A stretch of DNA of 64,000 nt, taken from positions 248,001 through 312,000 of the forward strand of contig BDSI01000028.1 in NCBI GenBank assembly GCA_003117195.1, read 5' to 3'. A model generated the notes under the pieces. That model was not told where the DNA came from. It made no database searches and saw nothing but the letters and a program-made list of their open reading frames with translations. A program made the translations under genes and the position numbers. Shown here piece after piece: positions 13,640 through 26,117 of the stretch (positions are counted from its first letter, which is position 1; the number at the start of each line of letters is the position of its first letter). Source of the stretch: Eudorina sp. 2006-703-Eu-15 (lineage: Eukaryota > Chlorophyta > Chlorophyceae > Chlamydomonadales > Volvocaceae).

Positions 13640-15612
13640 TCATTCCGCATCGCCGCCATCGGTTGCCGCCTTCGCGGCCGGCTTGGGTCGCTTCCGCGCC
13701 TCCGCCGCCTCCCGCGCGCTCTCCCGCCGCTCCCGCTTGGTCCCCTTATACTTGGACAACCCCAACGTGTCCATGCTCTGCTTGGGCATGTAGATGCGGC
13801 CCACCTTGCCCTTCAGGACGTCCGAGGAGACGTTCTTCTCCTGCGGGAGACGAGGAGGGGGCAGCCAAACACAGCGGGCCGCGACCCAGCAGGATTCTCG
13901 GTCATTCAATCCAGGGTAGTGCGGAATCCAGGCGCAGTTAAGCACCCGAGGGCACCGGACCGTGTTCCTCACTACCCGAGTTCAGCCGCCAAGAGCACCC
14001 CGTCTCCCTCTCCACCTTCCCATCTCCTCCTCCGCCTCCACCTCCTCCCCGACGCCCTCCACGAGCACGTCGCCGCGTGCGGAATTCCCAGTCGCATGAA
14101 TACCGAAGGAACCTGGGAAACCTGCCCCCCGCCGCGGCCGTCGCCGCGCATCGGCCCCGACACACGGTGTGACAGCCCCTGGCGTCCGGCCGTACCCAGG
14201 ACTCCAACCGCCGCTGTCACTGCACGTACCTTCTTCTTGCCCAGCTTGGCCTGCTTCATGGCCTCCTGCTGCAGGTCCGCGGGCGGCAGCCGGTAGCGCC
14301 GCACGCCGAAGGAGATCCGGGGCCCCATCTCCGTCAGCGCCACCCTCGGGATGCGGGTGCCGCTCTTCTTGAAGCGGATCGAGTACTGCCGCAGTTGCAA
14401 CCGTGTGTCGTCCAACGCGACTGCAGGCCGAGGACAGGACAGGGTTTGCGCGGGAGTCAGCAACCAGAAACGGGCTACAGCGGGCCTCTACAAACGTTGA
14501 GGTGCGCAACAGGCGGTCCAACCCGCAGAGGAAAGCGGACGCCCAGTGTTGGCCCACCGGAGCAAGGGATGGCCCCGTCTTCGCCCCTCGACAGAATACA
14601 CATCTTGAACTGCAACTCTTGAAGAGATTCTCTTCCCTTCTTGCCAGCGATAAACCTCCGCCGGCGACCCGTCCGCCGATATGGACGGACGGAATAGAGG
14701 TCGGGAGCAACATCCCACGCTCCGGCTCACTCCTCCCTCCTGCACCCCAAGCGCGGCTGCACGTACCCGCCATGACCACCCGGTCTATCCCGGCCAAGTT
14801 GATCTTGTCAACGGGCTCGCCTCGGAACATGTCCAGCAGCAAGGACTTGGCCAGGGCAAGCGCCGGGACGCTCTCGAACTTCTCACCCACGAATATGACG
14901 CATGGCTGAAGGTAACAGAGGTTGTAGTGGGAAGGGCTTACAAATGGTGCACGTCCTCAAGTAGGATGCGAGGGCTCACAGCGCGTTTCACGTTTAAGTT
15001 TGCGCCGGCAGAGATTTACGCTTCACAGCGGTGGAGGCGCGTTGCTGTGGGAGGGGACACGGCGGCGTAGGGGTGCCCATTCCGGTCGCATACTGGATGA
15101 GGTTATGTCGCCAGAAGCGCACCTTGTTCCCGAGCTGAGCCCCGGTCCCAGCGGCGCCGAAGTCCTTGATGGCCTTCAGCTCCTCGACTCCCAGTTCTAG
15201 CGCATCATAGAGGCGGAAGTCAAACATCCTCCCGATGACGATGTTGTGCGGCCGCTTCTTCGTGTGGCTCCCGAGGACGAACATCGGGCAGTTGTTTTTG
15301 TTGCAGTAAAACTCCAGACTTGTTTCGCCGCCAGGCTCGAATGGGCGAACATTTTCGTTCTTCCTTGTAAACTTGTGACCTTCCAGCTGCAAGTTGTAGC
15401 GCAAAGGCGACAGTCAGCGAAGTCGTTACACGCGCCGACAGAGAAGACAGGTTACCTACCCTTTTCAATTGATGGAGGTCCGTGAGCACATCCTTGACAA
15501 CCTGGCTGTTCTGGTTGCCGTAAAGAAAGAGGGCTCGTTTCGCTTCTTCAATCTGCGCAATTGTTAAGGTGGCGGCGCACTTCAGGTCTTTTCGGGGCTT
15601 CGCTTTCAGCAA
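13640..15612 (-). CDS. RPF2: Rpf2-like ribosome biogenesis factor (Brix domain)
   Basis: Five exons (15460-15612, 15123-15386, 14767-14905, 14230-14420, 13640-13840) join in phase to about 315 residues, close to the 306-344 usual for Rpf2. Family blocks in order are ALFLYGNQNSQVVKDVL, NENVRPFEPGGETSLEFY, VLGSHTKKRPHNIVIGRMFD, PCVIFVGEKFE, FRGEPVDKINLAGIDRVVM, KKSGTRIPRVALTEMGPRI and NVSSDVLKGKVGRIYMPKQ. Rpf2, with Rrs1, brings the 5S RNP (5S rRNA, uL18, uL5) into the pre-60S particle in the nucleolus. A basic C-terminal tail (KYKGTKRERRESAREA) is as expected. The 5' end is unresolved: exon 1 has no in-frame ATG and a TGA lies six bases before its first codon, so the initiator must come from an unseen upstream exon or a sequence error. 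A separate ATG at 15617-15619 is in another frame. Confidence 0.88.
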
Positions 15613-16421
15613 CCCTCATTATGTGGGTAGACGAGTGATAAGCTGAAAGACGCAGTCAAAAAGTCTCAATAGTCTTTTTCCCCAGTGCAAGTGCATATAT
15701 GCAAGGCGCTCAGTTCTGTCAGCATAGTACGTTCAGCGGGCGCGAGCCCTCGCACAAGAGGTGTCAGAAAGTTAGGCTGCATTCATCATCGCGCCAAGTG
15801 AGTGCTTATCATGCGAATCCCCTAAACCCGAAACTGCGCTCACCGCCTTCGGTGCTCGGCTTTCTAAGTACCGCTTTCCCCTCCGCGTCTTTGCCTTCAC
15901 GAGCTTCGTTTGGCCAGGGACAAGCGGTGTCGCGTCTTCCGTCTGCATCCTCCCGTTCCGTCACCTTGGCCCCAGACCCAAGAGGTTATCCACACAAACC
16001 TTTACCGAATTTGAACTTCAAAACTGCACTGAGGATGGATATTAGATCGGAGGCGGCCATGGCGGCGTATTAGTGCCTGTTAATTGGGAGGCCCTCCTTG
16101 ACGATGCCGTACTAACCGAAATGTGGCAACGAAGAAAATGCTGGGCTAAATGAGCTCACCGGTGAGATTATACCTGCGACCTTCCTAAGATTGTGCTAAA
16201 ACTGCTTACTATTTGATCGGACAATGACATTCGTGCTACGGCATCCTGTCTGCCACTGGTCGAAAAGCTGCGCGTCATCCCATTACCATTTAAAAGGCTT
16301 ACATAAGTATAAGAGTTTGTTAGTTTCACACGACAAACGGGCCCGGTTGCGCAGCTTACTCCCAACCGCTCGTTCCTCCGCTTCTGGAAGCACATCGACA
16401 ACGGAGGTCCCGCATCCCGCT

Positions 16422-19400
16422 ATGCCCGAATCCGAACTAGAGCAAGAAGCGCAGCGCGTGCGGCAGCTGGAGGCCGAGGCCATCGCAATGCACGATCTCG
16501 CGCAGCGTCTCAACAAGGAGGGGCGCTTTGAAGGTACCGTACGGCAGAGCGACTCGGCCGATGACCTGCCTACAGCCCTACCTCCTACAAGCACCTCTCT
16601 GGAAACATGAAGCCCGTGCCCACCAAGGTCCTGCTGATCGCGTCCCTGTTCCGTTGCCCTTAACGGCCAGACCGCGACCCGTGACCGGCCTCATGCTGAT
16701 CCGTCCTGGCGCCTGCCACGACACCAGACCTGGCAGTGAAATCCATCCTACGTCCCACATGCGCCCCTCCCTTGGTCTCCCCTTCCGGGCCCCAGAGGCG
16801 CAGGCAGCCTACGCGGCGATGCACCGCCTGGAGGATGAGGCGTCGGAGCTGGCGGCGCGGGTGGGGTGCGTGGCCTGTGTGCTGGGCGACCCCGAGCAGC
16901 CGGCGGGTGAGCAGGTGAGGGTGGTGGGTTGGGTGGTGGGTTGGGTGGTGTTTGCCAGCGATCAATAGTTTCGCAGTGGTTAGCAGTGGTAGGAACTAAG
17001 GCGACACTGTGGTTGTTGAGGGTGGTTGTAGCAACCAGCGTCCGCGGGGTTCGCCTGCTGCACATGTGAGCTCTGCGGCACAGCACTCGAATGCAGCGGC
17101 AATCACCCGAACGGTGCGCTTTGTGCCCATCTCATCAACCGCGTGCAGGGCCAGCTGTTTTCATCGTCTTTTGCCTGTCTGTGGCTCCCTCGGCTTCATG
17201 ACCCGCCCGCGCCTCTGGGTCGCCGCATTCCGGTTCATGTGGACGGTCACTCAGGGTTAGGTCTTAGGTGCTTCCTAACCCGCGGCCGCCGTACGCGTTC
17301 GCCTGCCTTGCAGCCCTCCCTCTGCAACTTAGATCCCGCCGTGCTGATGCCGTACGAGGAGCTGCACCCCGTGCTGCCGTGGCGCCGAGCTGCCAGCCAG
17401 GGCAGCGATTCGCAGCGGCTCACAGCCGCGGGCCTGGAGGCGCGTGCTGTGGGTTGCATCTTGGGGTCGGCTCTGGCGGATGCGGCGGCCATGGGCGTGC
17501 ACTGGGTGTACGACTTGGCGGTCTTGGACGAGATCGAGCAGGCGCGGCGACAGCAGGTGGGTACGCAGTCCATCGACACGGGGTTACCGAGGGGTTTGGA
17601 CCATGCGCCAGCGACGCCCTCGTCTGAGGCCCGTTTTGTTCTTTGCGGAGGTTGGGGCGGCATGGCGTTGGGGATGAGTGGAGAGCGCTGGTCGGACAAG
17701 GTGCTGCGGAACATGACACCGGCCGGGACCGTGCCCAGCCGCTGGTGCCTACCCGCTGACGTCGTGGGGGGGAGCCGCAACGCTGGCCAGACATGCTCCG
17801 TGCTGGCATGGTGCAACCAACTTGTGCAGGGAGCCATAGCTCGCGGGGCCCACATTCAGGGACACCATCTCCGGGCGCAGACACGCACACACATACGCCT
17901 GGGGCAACTATTTGCGCCCTGCGCTCGTGCTCTGCCCCTTGTATACCAAGCACACCTGTTCTACCTGCCTAAGAACTCGCATGCTCCCGGGGCCCAGCGG
18001 ATCCGGCAAAGGATATCCGCTGGATCATGGTATCGGGTAGAGAGAACGAGAGGTAGAGGATGGCCCCCAGCCGCACACGAAAGCGCTTTCTTGCACCGGC
18101 CCCGTTCGCGGGTCGCAATCTCTTTGTGGGTTTCGGGTGCAGGCGGCGTCCGCGGCCGGCTCTGCTTCCCCCGCCTCCCTGGCGCATCCTGACGACTTCG
18201 GACTGGAGTTCACGGAGCCGCCGCGGAGCCCGTTCTACTCGTACGGCTCGGGCCGCAACTCGCCGTACGGGGAGCAGACGCTGGTGCTCCTGCGCAGCCT
18301 AGCGGAGGGCAGCGGCGCCGGAAGCGGCACGGGCGGAGGGGCGGGGCTGCACTGCGGGCACTATGCGGCGCTGTTTGCTAGGGAGTTCGGTCCGGAGAGC
18401 GGCTTTGACGGCTACAGGGATGTGTCGACAAAGGTGCGGGCGGCAACTGGGGCTGGGGCCGTTCGGCGACTTCGTGGTGGCGGGTCGTGCCCGTACCCGT
18501 ACAGAAGGGAACGGGCCCGGCAGCGTGTCGCGAGAAACTTTGTTGCTCCCCCGCGTTCATCTGTCGGCGATGTCGCGGCGTGTTGCTCATCCGCATTCGC
18601 ACGCCGCAGCAGCGCTGACGCGCGCTCCGGGCCGAAAGTTCCGTCCACAACGAGTCCGCGATGAGCTCGGGTCGCAGATTCTGGGTACCCGGAGCTCTCC
18701 CCTCCTCCTCCTCCAGAGGCCCAACCAAGCCACATACCTATGTGCTCCAAGCCCTCCAGACCCAATGACCAAGTAACCTCAATGTGAAGGCTCGCCGCAT
18801 TGCCCGCCGCGTGCTTTGATTTACCTCCCGGCCCATGGGTCGGATCTGATCACACACCCTCAGGGCTTCTTGCGAAACTACGCCCGTGGAATTCCGCCGC
18901 CCTTGTCGGGCGCCAATGACGCCCAAGCAAACTGCATCGCCCGGCTGGCGCCACTGGTCTCCGCCTTCGCGGATGCCCCCGCCCGTACTCGGCAGCAGCA
19001 GCAGCAGCAGGAGCCCGGGACCGCGGGCGGCGGCAGCGCTGCTGGCGGCGGGGACGGCGACGTGCTGTTGCGCTGCGTGGATCTGGCCACGCGCGTCACC
19101 CAGAACACGGTGAGACACAAGGCCGTTTGGGTGTCTACCCTAGCGGACACGGAACAAGGTTGGTGAGCTTTGTTTTGAGTGGCGCAGGAAAGGTTAAAGC
19201 CGGGATGTGTGCAACGGGGACATTAGGGTTCTTGTCAGTTGTGATGATGATGATGATCTGTTCTGCCGTCGGCCGTGCAGATGGCGCTTCGTCAGTTGTG
19301 TGATTTGCCGAGGGCATTGCAGCGCCCTTGGCATCTCACATGGTGTAGGGCGAGCAGAGCGATGGCACCGTATCTCGTGCGCTCTTAAGCTTGAGGCTGA

Positions 19401-20634
19401 CGCTGTATGCCACTGAACCGTATCAAGTGCGACGACTTGTTCAAAGAGCGGTTGTGCTTATTTGCTGATCGTTTATTTGGGACGCCCCTTCCGCACACGC
19501 GCCAGGATGCCGCCGTGGCCTGGGCGACCGCGGGCGCGCTCATCCTGGAGCGGATACTGCTCGGGTCAAGTGCAGAAGCCGCTGTGCGGCACGTGGTCAA
19601 CGACCTGGAGTCCCCGGATGGTACGTGCGAATGGACAGCCGCACGGGCTTCCTCTTCACACGCAACGTCCGCTGGCTGCAGCTTCTCCTCCACCGGAGGA
19701 GTGGATGCACCATTGCCGCTGCATTTGCACGGGGCGCAGAGGGGCCGTGCGCTGCGTGCCGGGGAATCCATCAAATGTCTCCCTGGGTACCCTGCGTCAT
19801 CAGAATGAGCCGTCCCATGTGCCATACATCCGTCGCGCACGAATGCGGCCGCACCGGCGTGCTGCTGCAGTTGCGCCGGGGGTTCCTGGCAGGAGCCCAG
19901 GCTGTGATGCCTGTGTGCAGCACACCAGACCAGGTCAGCCCGAGCCCTCTTTCCCCAAGCCGACCTTGATCGCCTGAATGCCGTGGCCAGATCTCGGATG
20001 GGTGAGATGAGTCTCAGGCTAAGGCCAGTTCGGAGCCCAAGCCAGCGACAACCCCCATGCCGCCCGCCTACCGTGTCTTTTGAACGTGTGCAATGGGCGA
20101 TGTGCAGGTCGCGCGGCTCCGTACGCGGGTGTCCTGGCATCGGAGATCGCGGCGCGCCTGACTCGCGTGCTGGAGCTCCGTACGACGCGCGTCCCCGAGG
20201 CTGTGGCGGAGCTTGGCCGCAACTGCCACATGCCCAACGCGCTGCAGACGCCGCTGCACGTCGTCTTACACGTTGAGCACTTGGTGCGGCACGACGCCGT
20301 CGCCACCGCAGGTGCAACTGGAGAAGTCGTCGCCGAGAGCACGTCGAGAACAACAGCTGCCACCGGGGGCGACGCGAGCGGCCATACGGCCGACCGTGAC
20401 CCACGGGTTGCGGCGCTGCCAGTTGACTCGTACGTCTGGGGTGTGCGTCTGGCGGTGCGGGAAGGTGGATGCTGCGCGAGCCGGGCCGCGTACGTGGGAG
20501 CCTGCCTGGGGGCGATGGTGGCGCGTCCGGGCGGGACGTTAGGGCTGCCGGAGAGCTGGCTGGCGCAGTATTTGGCAGCAGGCCGCGTGAGGGCATGGGC
20601 GGACGCAATTGTGGCGGCAAAGAGGGGTCGGTAG
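16422..20634 (+). CDS. ADP-ribosylglycohydrolase / J1-crystallin-like protein
   Basis: Seven exons (16422-16533, 16796-16914, 17314-17556, 18143-18433, 18864-19109, 19506-19620, 20108-20634) join in phase to about 550 residues. Motifs are typical of the crystallin-J1 branch of the ADP-ribosylglycohydrolase fold: CILGSALADAAAMGVHWVYD, NSPYGEQTLVLLRSL, HYAALFAREFG followed by FDGYRDVSTKGFLRNYARG, then NDAQANCIARLAPLV. Classical members remove ADP-ribose from proteins using two Mg ions. Here the acidic metal ligands look altered (GSALAD where GDALG is usual; NDAQAN where DxD is usual), so hydrolase activity is doubtful and substrate is unknown. A short Gln run lies in exon 5. The frame is open back to an ATG at 16224, which would add a Ser/Arg/His-rich leader that could be an organelle transit peptide. 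Exon 2 has two GT donors eight bases apart at its end. The gene diverges from Rpf2. Confidence 0.8.
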
Positions 20635-22558
20635 GGGGGAGCTACGCACATGTCCCATTCCGGTCGCAACATGAGCCGTGATGGCAGGGGTGGCACTGCC
20701 CTGTTGTGCAAAAACGAAAGCCGTTCGTATGCCTAATATCGGATGTGGACACAGGCGATCCCTTAGTCAGGTCCTGGAGTGCCTACAGGCGCTGTTACTA
20801 CGATCGCATTACCGTACGATTTCACTGACAGGTACGCTTTGAGTGTGCTCCGGCACCTACATGCGTCAGATGTGAAGTTTGTCCCGCCCTTGGCCTGGCG
20901 GTCACAGTAGAAGGAACACCATTAAGACAGTAAAATTTTAAACGTCGTGGCAATGGAGTGAGCCCTGGCGCATTGAGGGGGGACAATAACCTTTCTGCAT
21001 CAGCGTATGCTGCGACAGCTTTTCTGTCGTGGTGCACTGTCCGGAAGACCAAGCAATCCACATGCTATGTGCGCTTGAGTGCCGAACAACGGCATCTAGT
21101 GAAAGCCCAGGTCCCACCCAGCCTGGAACGATGCCGTGGCATCTGGACTCGCACACACAGCAGACCGCAAACGGGGGGCTGTGATCTGGGTCCCGCACTG
21201 GCACACCCCCAACAAACGAGTTACGGCGTAAATGCATACCGCCTCGGGGTTGTGTCAAGCTTCGTCAGCACCGCCTATCCGTCAGATTGCGTGACCAGTC
21301 CTTCCGCATAGTACTTGTTTGCTTCCTACGATCTAGGCATTATCTACGCGCAGACACGCAACAGGTCCTAAGAGTTTGGACGGCAAGACGAAGAACATCC
21401 AGCCGCTTCGCAAAACGAATACTACAGCGTGGACCAAAGCGCGCGAACGGCAGGGTGCCATGGAGCCCGTCCCACGCGACCCGACCCCAGCAGGTGGACC
21501 GGATCGCACGGGCGCCAACTTCTTACGCCGAACAGTACCGACCACAGAACACCCACAGCACTTTGTAGCCCACAAACGCGCCCCCTCACATCCTGACTGC
21601 AAACCTCTCCACTAACCTGCGATACCATCTGGGACTCTCTGGACGGCCGTGGCTCATCCGCACATGCAATGCTTAAGCCGTCAACAGACCGGCGCGTGTG
21701 TTGATGCCACCACCGCAAAGCCCGCCGCAGCTGCTGAGAGACAGCAAGTAGCCAATGCTGCCCTCGGTGCGCGGACCCGGTTCCCCAAAAACCGAGACTG
21801 GCCTAAAGTGATTTGATAACGACCCTCCTTGACTCAGCATGGCAAGAACAAATGGATGCTGCCACGCGCCGAACCCCTCTTCCACAGAAATGCGGCAGCT
21901 GGAACTTAAACGTAGACATGAAAGGTGTCAACGCTCCGGGGGCTCAATGCCCCTCTTGCATTGGCGAAAATTAGCTGACCAACCGCACACAAGGTTTGCC
22001 GACCGCCTGCCTTCTCCGGCCATTGGCCTTAGCGACAACGTTTGCCCGGCAGCCCATTGATACCATGAGGGCGCGGCATGCAGTGGAGCCTTATGGGCCA
22101 TGACCGGCTAGCACATGAACTCGTGGCTCGAGCGGCATGACGAACGGGCACCCAAGTGCCAATGTGCGACGCCGACCATGACTGCTCGTCGATGCGTCGC
22201 ACCTCTGCCGAATGCGTCCAGCATCGACAACAGACACCTTGCTTTTACCAAGCACACGACCACGACCACAGACATGCAACTGCCACTTCGCCCGGACAAA
22301 CCTTATCCCATTCAGCCACAGCGCTTAGACAACATCGCATGCAAACCTTAGTGCTCCAGCAAGCACCCGTTCGAACGATGTCCCAAGCTATGCAGTCACT
22401 GCGTTTTGTGGCCGCTCCAAGCTGGAATTAAGCCACCATCCCTGACGCCCAAGTGCTCATCCAGTTGCTGTCTGCGGGGTTGCGGCCTCATGCCTGTAAA
22501 CACCCAGCTGCCGTGGCGCCAGGTCTAGGTGTTTACTGACTGCAAAAGATAATGACAT
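20635..22558. other. Convergent 3' regions, no gene seen
   Basis: This interval lies between the stop of the J1-crystallin-like gene (+) and the stop of the VAP gene (-). I see only short unrelated open frames. A 9-bp perfect inverted repeat, GTAAACACC (22496-22504) and GGTGTTTAC (22528-22536), lies 23 bases past the VAP stop. Confidence 0.45.
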
Positions 22559-23521
22559 TCAGTACCGCATGTAGTGCCCGAGCAGGAAGGCGATGACGGC
22601 AGCAAGCAGCACCACCGCCAGGGACACCTGAGGCTTTGGCGCCGTGGCGACCTGCTGAGAAGCTGCGGAACCCGGCTTGAAGGCACCACCCTGCAGTTGA
22701 AAGGCATCAAGCTGCCGCCGAAGTTCATCACGCTCGCGTTGGAGTGCGTTCACCGTGCCTTGGAGCTGCGTGTTCTGCACCGTGGCCGCGTGCAGGTTGT
22801 CCAACGCTGACCGCAGCCGTGGGTCCACTGCAGTCGCCTCCCCGGCAACAGGCAGCGACGGTGGGGGCGCAGGGGCTGCCGGGGCAGCCGCGCTCCGCAC
22901 GGCCGCAGCCTCGTCGTCGGCCTCGTTCGCCTCGGGCACGGGTGACGGTGGTGCAGCGGGGCCCTCAATTGTGACCCTGAGGCGGTACTCCTTCAAATCC
23001 TTGCGAACGTCTTTGTTAAATGTGTCCTTTTCAATCTGCTCCGTGTCGCCAAGCGCTGTGGTCTGCACCATAAACTTGTCCTTGCAGTTGGCGAACTCGG
23101 GCGCGTACTCCTTCTGGGCCTACATTTCAATTGGCAGAACGCTAAGTTTGTCATGCATTCAAGATACGTGCACACGTGGGAATGACCCACGCAGCGGAAA
23201 CAATCGTGGCTGCCACGACGAGTAAAGCTGCAGATTGCTTATCACCGAAACGCCCAAGCTGCACTTTGAGCAGTCGGTACCAGACAGCCATCGTGCCTGG
23301 TCCCGCACCTGCATAATGACCTGGATGTTCACGTTGGAACGAGGCTCCACCACGCCAGAGCTCGGGCGCACGACATACTTCTTCGGCGCAGTCGTCTTGA
23401 TCTTAAATGCAACCCTCTGGCTATTTGGATTGTTTATAGTAATGGTTGCTAGGAGCTGCTTGTTGAGTTGAAAGCGGAAGCGCAAGTCACTTGGACTGAC
23501 CTCCACGTCTGCGGTCGTCAT
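22559..23521 (-). CDS. VAP/VAP27-like MSP-domain ER membrane protein
   Basis: Two exons (23309-23521 and 22559-23119) join in phase 0 to 257 residues. The N-terminal ~125 residues are an MSP domain: DVEVSPSDLRFRFQLNKQ, TITINNPNSQRVAFKIKTTA, PKKYVVRPSSGVVEP, then EFANCKDKFMVQTTAL. The KIKTTAPKKYVVRP block is the conserved surface that binds FFAT motifs. After an Ala/Pro-rich linker come a coiled coil (DNLHAATVQNTQLQGTVNAL and RERDELRRQLDAF) and a C-terminal membrane anchor (VSLAVVLLAAVIAFLLG) ending HYMRY. This is the complete VAP architecture: a tail-anchored ER protein that tethers the ER to other membranes and recruits lipid-transfer proteins. The intron 23120-23308 falls inside the MSP domain. 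The start ATG is directly before TTADVEVSP, as in relatives. Confidence 0.92.
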
Positions 23522-26117
23522 GACGACAACTGAAACTAGTCCTTCAGGGCACTAGGTATAGGCGGAAAATGGTGCTCCCGGAAGAAAGCAGAAGCTGCAA
23601 GGAGTGCAGAAGAGACGATCAAGTCAAAAACAGTGACGTCGCTTCTCCGGCTAAGCAATCAAAAAGTTGTTCATATCTGATATAGGGTAACATCCAATGA
23701 AAGCGATGACTGTGGAGTACAACTCCTTCACGCTGCTCCGCCAAGAATTTCTCCAGTTCGGTCGTACGACTTTCAAAAGTCTTAGTCCTCAAGCAGTCAA
23801 GTTAGCATCTGCTCTTCCTGGATGGTTATAATTCGCGATGTGTTTGTTCATACAGCCTTCCGCCAACTTTCTTTCTATCTACAGAAGGCTGGTACCCGCG
23901 TTAAGTCACTTTTGCGGTGTTCGTGTTTCCCTATGCTGTTTTAGGGTCAAGCATCGTGTCAGGGTTCCAAGAGGCCAAACATAACGTACGGGAAACGCCC
24001 AAACGGGCTTCCCCGCGTGAGCGCACCCTTCCTATCTGCGCGAAGACTTGCAGGTGTGCAAGGACCCTGTGCGGAAACGGGAAGACGCACTACCTGAAAC
24101 CCCGCCTTCCCCTGGCACCGTGGGTTCCTGTCACTGCTGAAAAACTATATTCGCTGCAACGTTACTCAGACGTGATCCCGCCGTACTAGTGACAAAGGCA
24201 TCCACACACCCGGTCGTACATGATAAGCGTACAGAGATTCCCTCCGTCGCTTGGGCGTTGTCAGGAACCGAATTTATTGCTGGGTTGCAACAGTCTTATC
24301 TTCAGAGCAACATGGCCCAGCGGGTGATTCGGTAACGATATTGTGTCGTATAGAAAGGGGGACTGACTGACGACGCGCAACGTGCACCTGACGGAATGTG
24401 TGCATGATACAGCGTAGCCCACACAGGATCATGCCCCTTCGTAGTCATCAGTAATCTCGTTTGGAGTCCGGTGGCAACATCAAGTCATTGCCATTTTTCA
24501 TGTGCACGGCGACTCGCCCACAGGGTTGCCTTAATTGCAGAAGTACAGCTCCGAGGCCCACAGACATTCCTTAACTCCCTCCTCTTCTTCCCCCTCCCCT
24601 TCCTCCCGGCGGGTGAAGTTTGCTCACGCGAACAAATCCAGCACCACCGAATGAGCCGGGGGAAGGTCCAACCCAAATGATAGATGCAGGCAGCGGCACC
24701 CGAATGAAACATGGAATCGGGGAAACCCACGGCTCACATGTCGCAGCCGAAGACTCCTCACCACACACTGCAAAGTACATGTAAACGTAACGTCCACTGT
24801 AACCTCATTGCTTGACACTGATACGGTGCTGCTGCAGACAGCGCCACCAAGCCGCTGGCGGACAGGCTCCACAAGCAACCCGGACTTCTCACCCGGGACC
24901 GGACCTGAGCTAGGGAGGACCACGCAACCACACCACCCCGGTCCGGGAACCAGACACAACGAACGAATGAAACCCCTCTGGCAGCACCCAAAGGCGCGCA
25001 TGCTCCCAACCGCCCAACAACCGCTTTCTCATGGCCGCCACACTTGATCTCTAAGAGGAGCGGCTTAGGAAGCAATCGTTCAGCACGCTCGTCACTTCTC
25101 TTCGCAGTCGTGACGCAAACCGCTCCGGACGTCGTATTCCAACGACGAGCGAACCCGCAACACGGCAGGCCCCCACCCTCTTCGCTCGAGATGGGTGAGG
25201 GCCTCAACAATTTCGGCACGCAAAGCCGTGTACGCAGCCCGAGTCCCGCTGCTTCTGAACCCCATTCCCCAAACCCAATACTTGCTTGTCGCTGCGTGAT
25301 GCGGTAAACCCGGCGCGCATTCGGCTCCTCAGCGACCTAGGACGCGTGGCGCCTCACCTATGTGGTGAACACGCCGCCCGCTGCGCCCCAAGATTCACGC
25401 TCGTCCGCCAGGAGCCGGGGCTTGGTCCCGTTTTCGAGCCCAAGGATGCGGCCTCTTGCTGGAAGCCTGCAGGAGGCGGCCAGGGCGCAGCAGCCGCCTG
25501 GGCTCCGCCCCCGACTGCCGCCTCCACTGCCGCCGCCATACCTGCCCACGCGTCACTGCGCGACCGCCTCAGGGCGCAGCTGCCGCACAAAAACCTAAAT
25601 CCCTGCACCCTAAAGCTGTGACCCCGCACATTGCGACGCACCGCCGCGCCACCCAGGATGCAGGATGCGGTCCTCCACGACCCTCTGACGCCCCGGCCCA
25701 CCCACTGCCGCCCGGCCCTCATCCTCAACGCCGCCTCGCCTCGGGTGAACCCTTCAGTGGCGGTCCGGCGGATGGGTGGCTACATACGGTCCGCATCCTT
25801 CGGTGGCGCAGCACCACAGCATCTCACAAGCGCACGTTTCCACTCGGCACAGCACAGCCGCCGCACGACCTCCACATCCACCTCGACCTCCACCTCGAAC
25901 CTGCGCCGCGCCCTTGGGTCCGACCGCACGCGATCATCATGCATGCGACAGGCCGACGGAAAGCGCCCAGCAGGCGGCGCACCAGGCCCCCCCTCCGCAC
26001 ACCCTGGCCCTGGCCCGGACCCCCAGCCTCTCACGCCCAACGCCGCGAGACCCGCGAGGAGGCCGGGTCGGTGTCAACATCGGTCTCCAAGTCAGACATG
26101 CAGACCTTAGGAGCCGC
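23522..26117. other. VAP promoter side and 3' flank of the GNAT-like gene
   Basis: The right end of the VAP gene and the left end of the next minus-strand gene bound this stretch. I see no independent gene. A minus-strand block at 25354-25541 continues in phase from a possible donor inside the last coding exon of the GNAT-like gene and may be its alternative terminal exon. The rest is unassigned. Confidence 0.4.

Noticed and set aside
15699..16073. Plus-strand frame upstream of the J1-crystallin-like gene
   Set aside because: No donor site joins it in phase to the next exon and its content does not look conserved; treated as upstream region.
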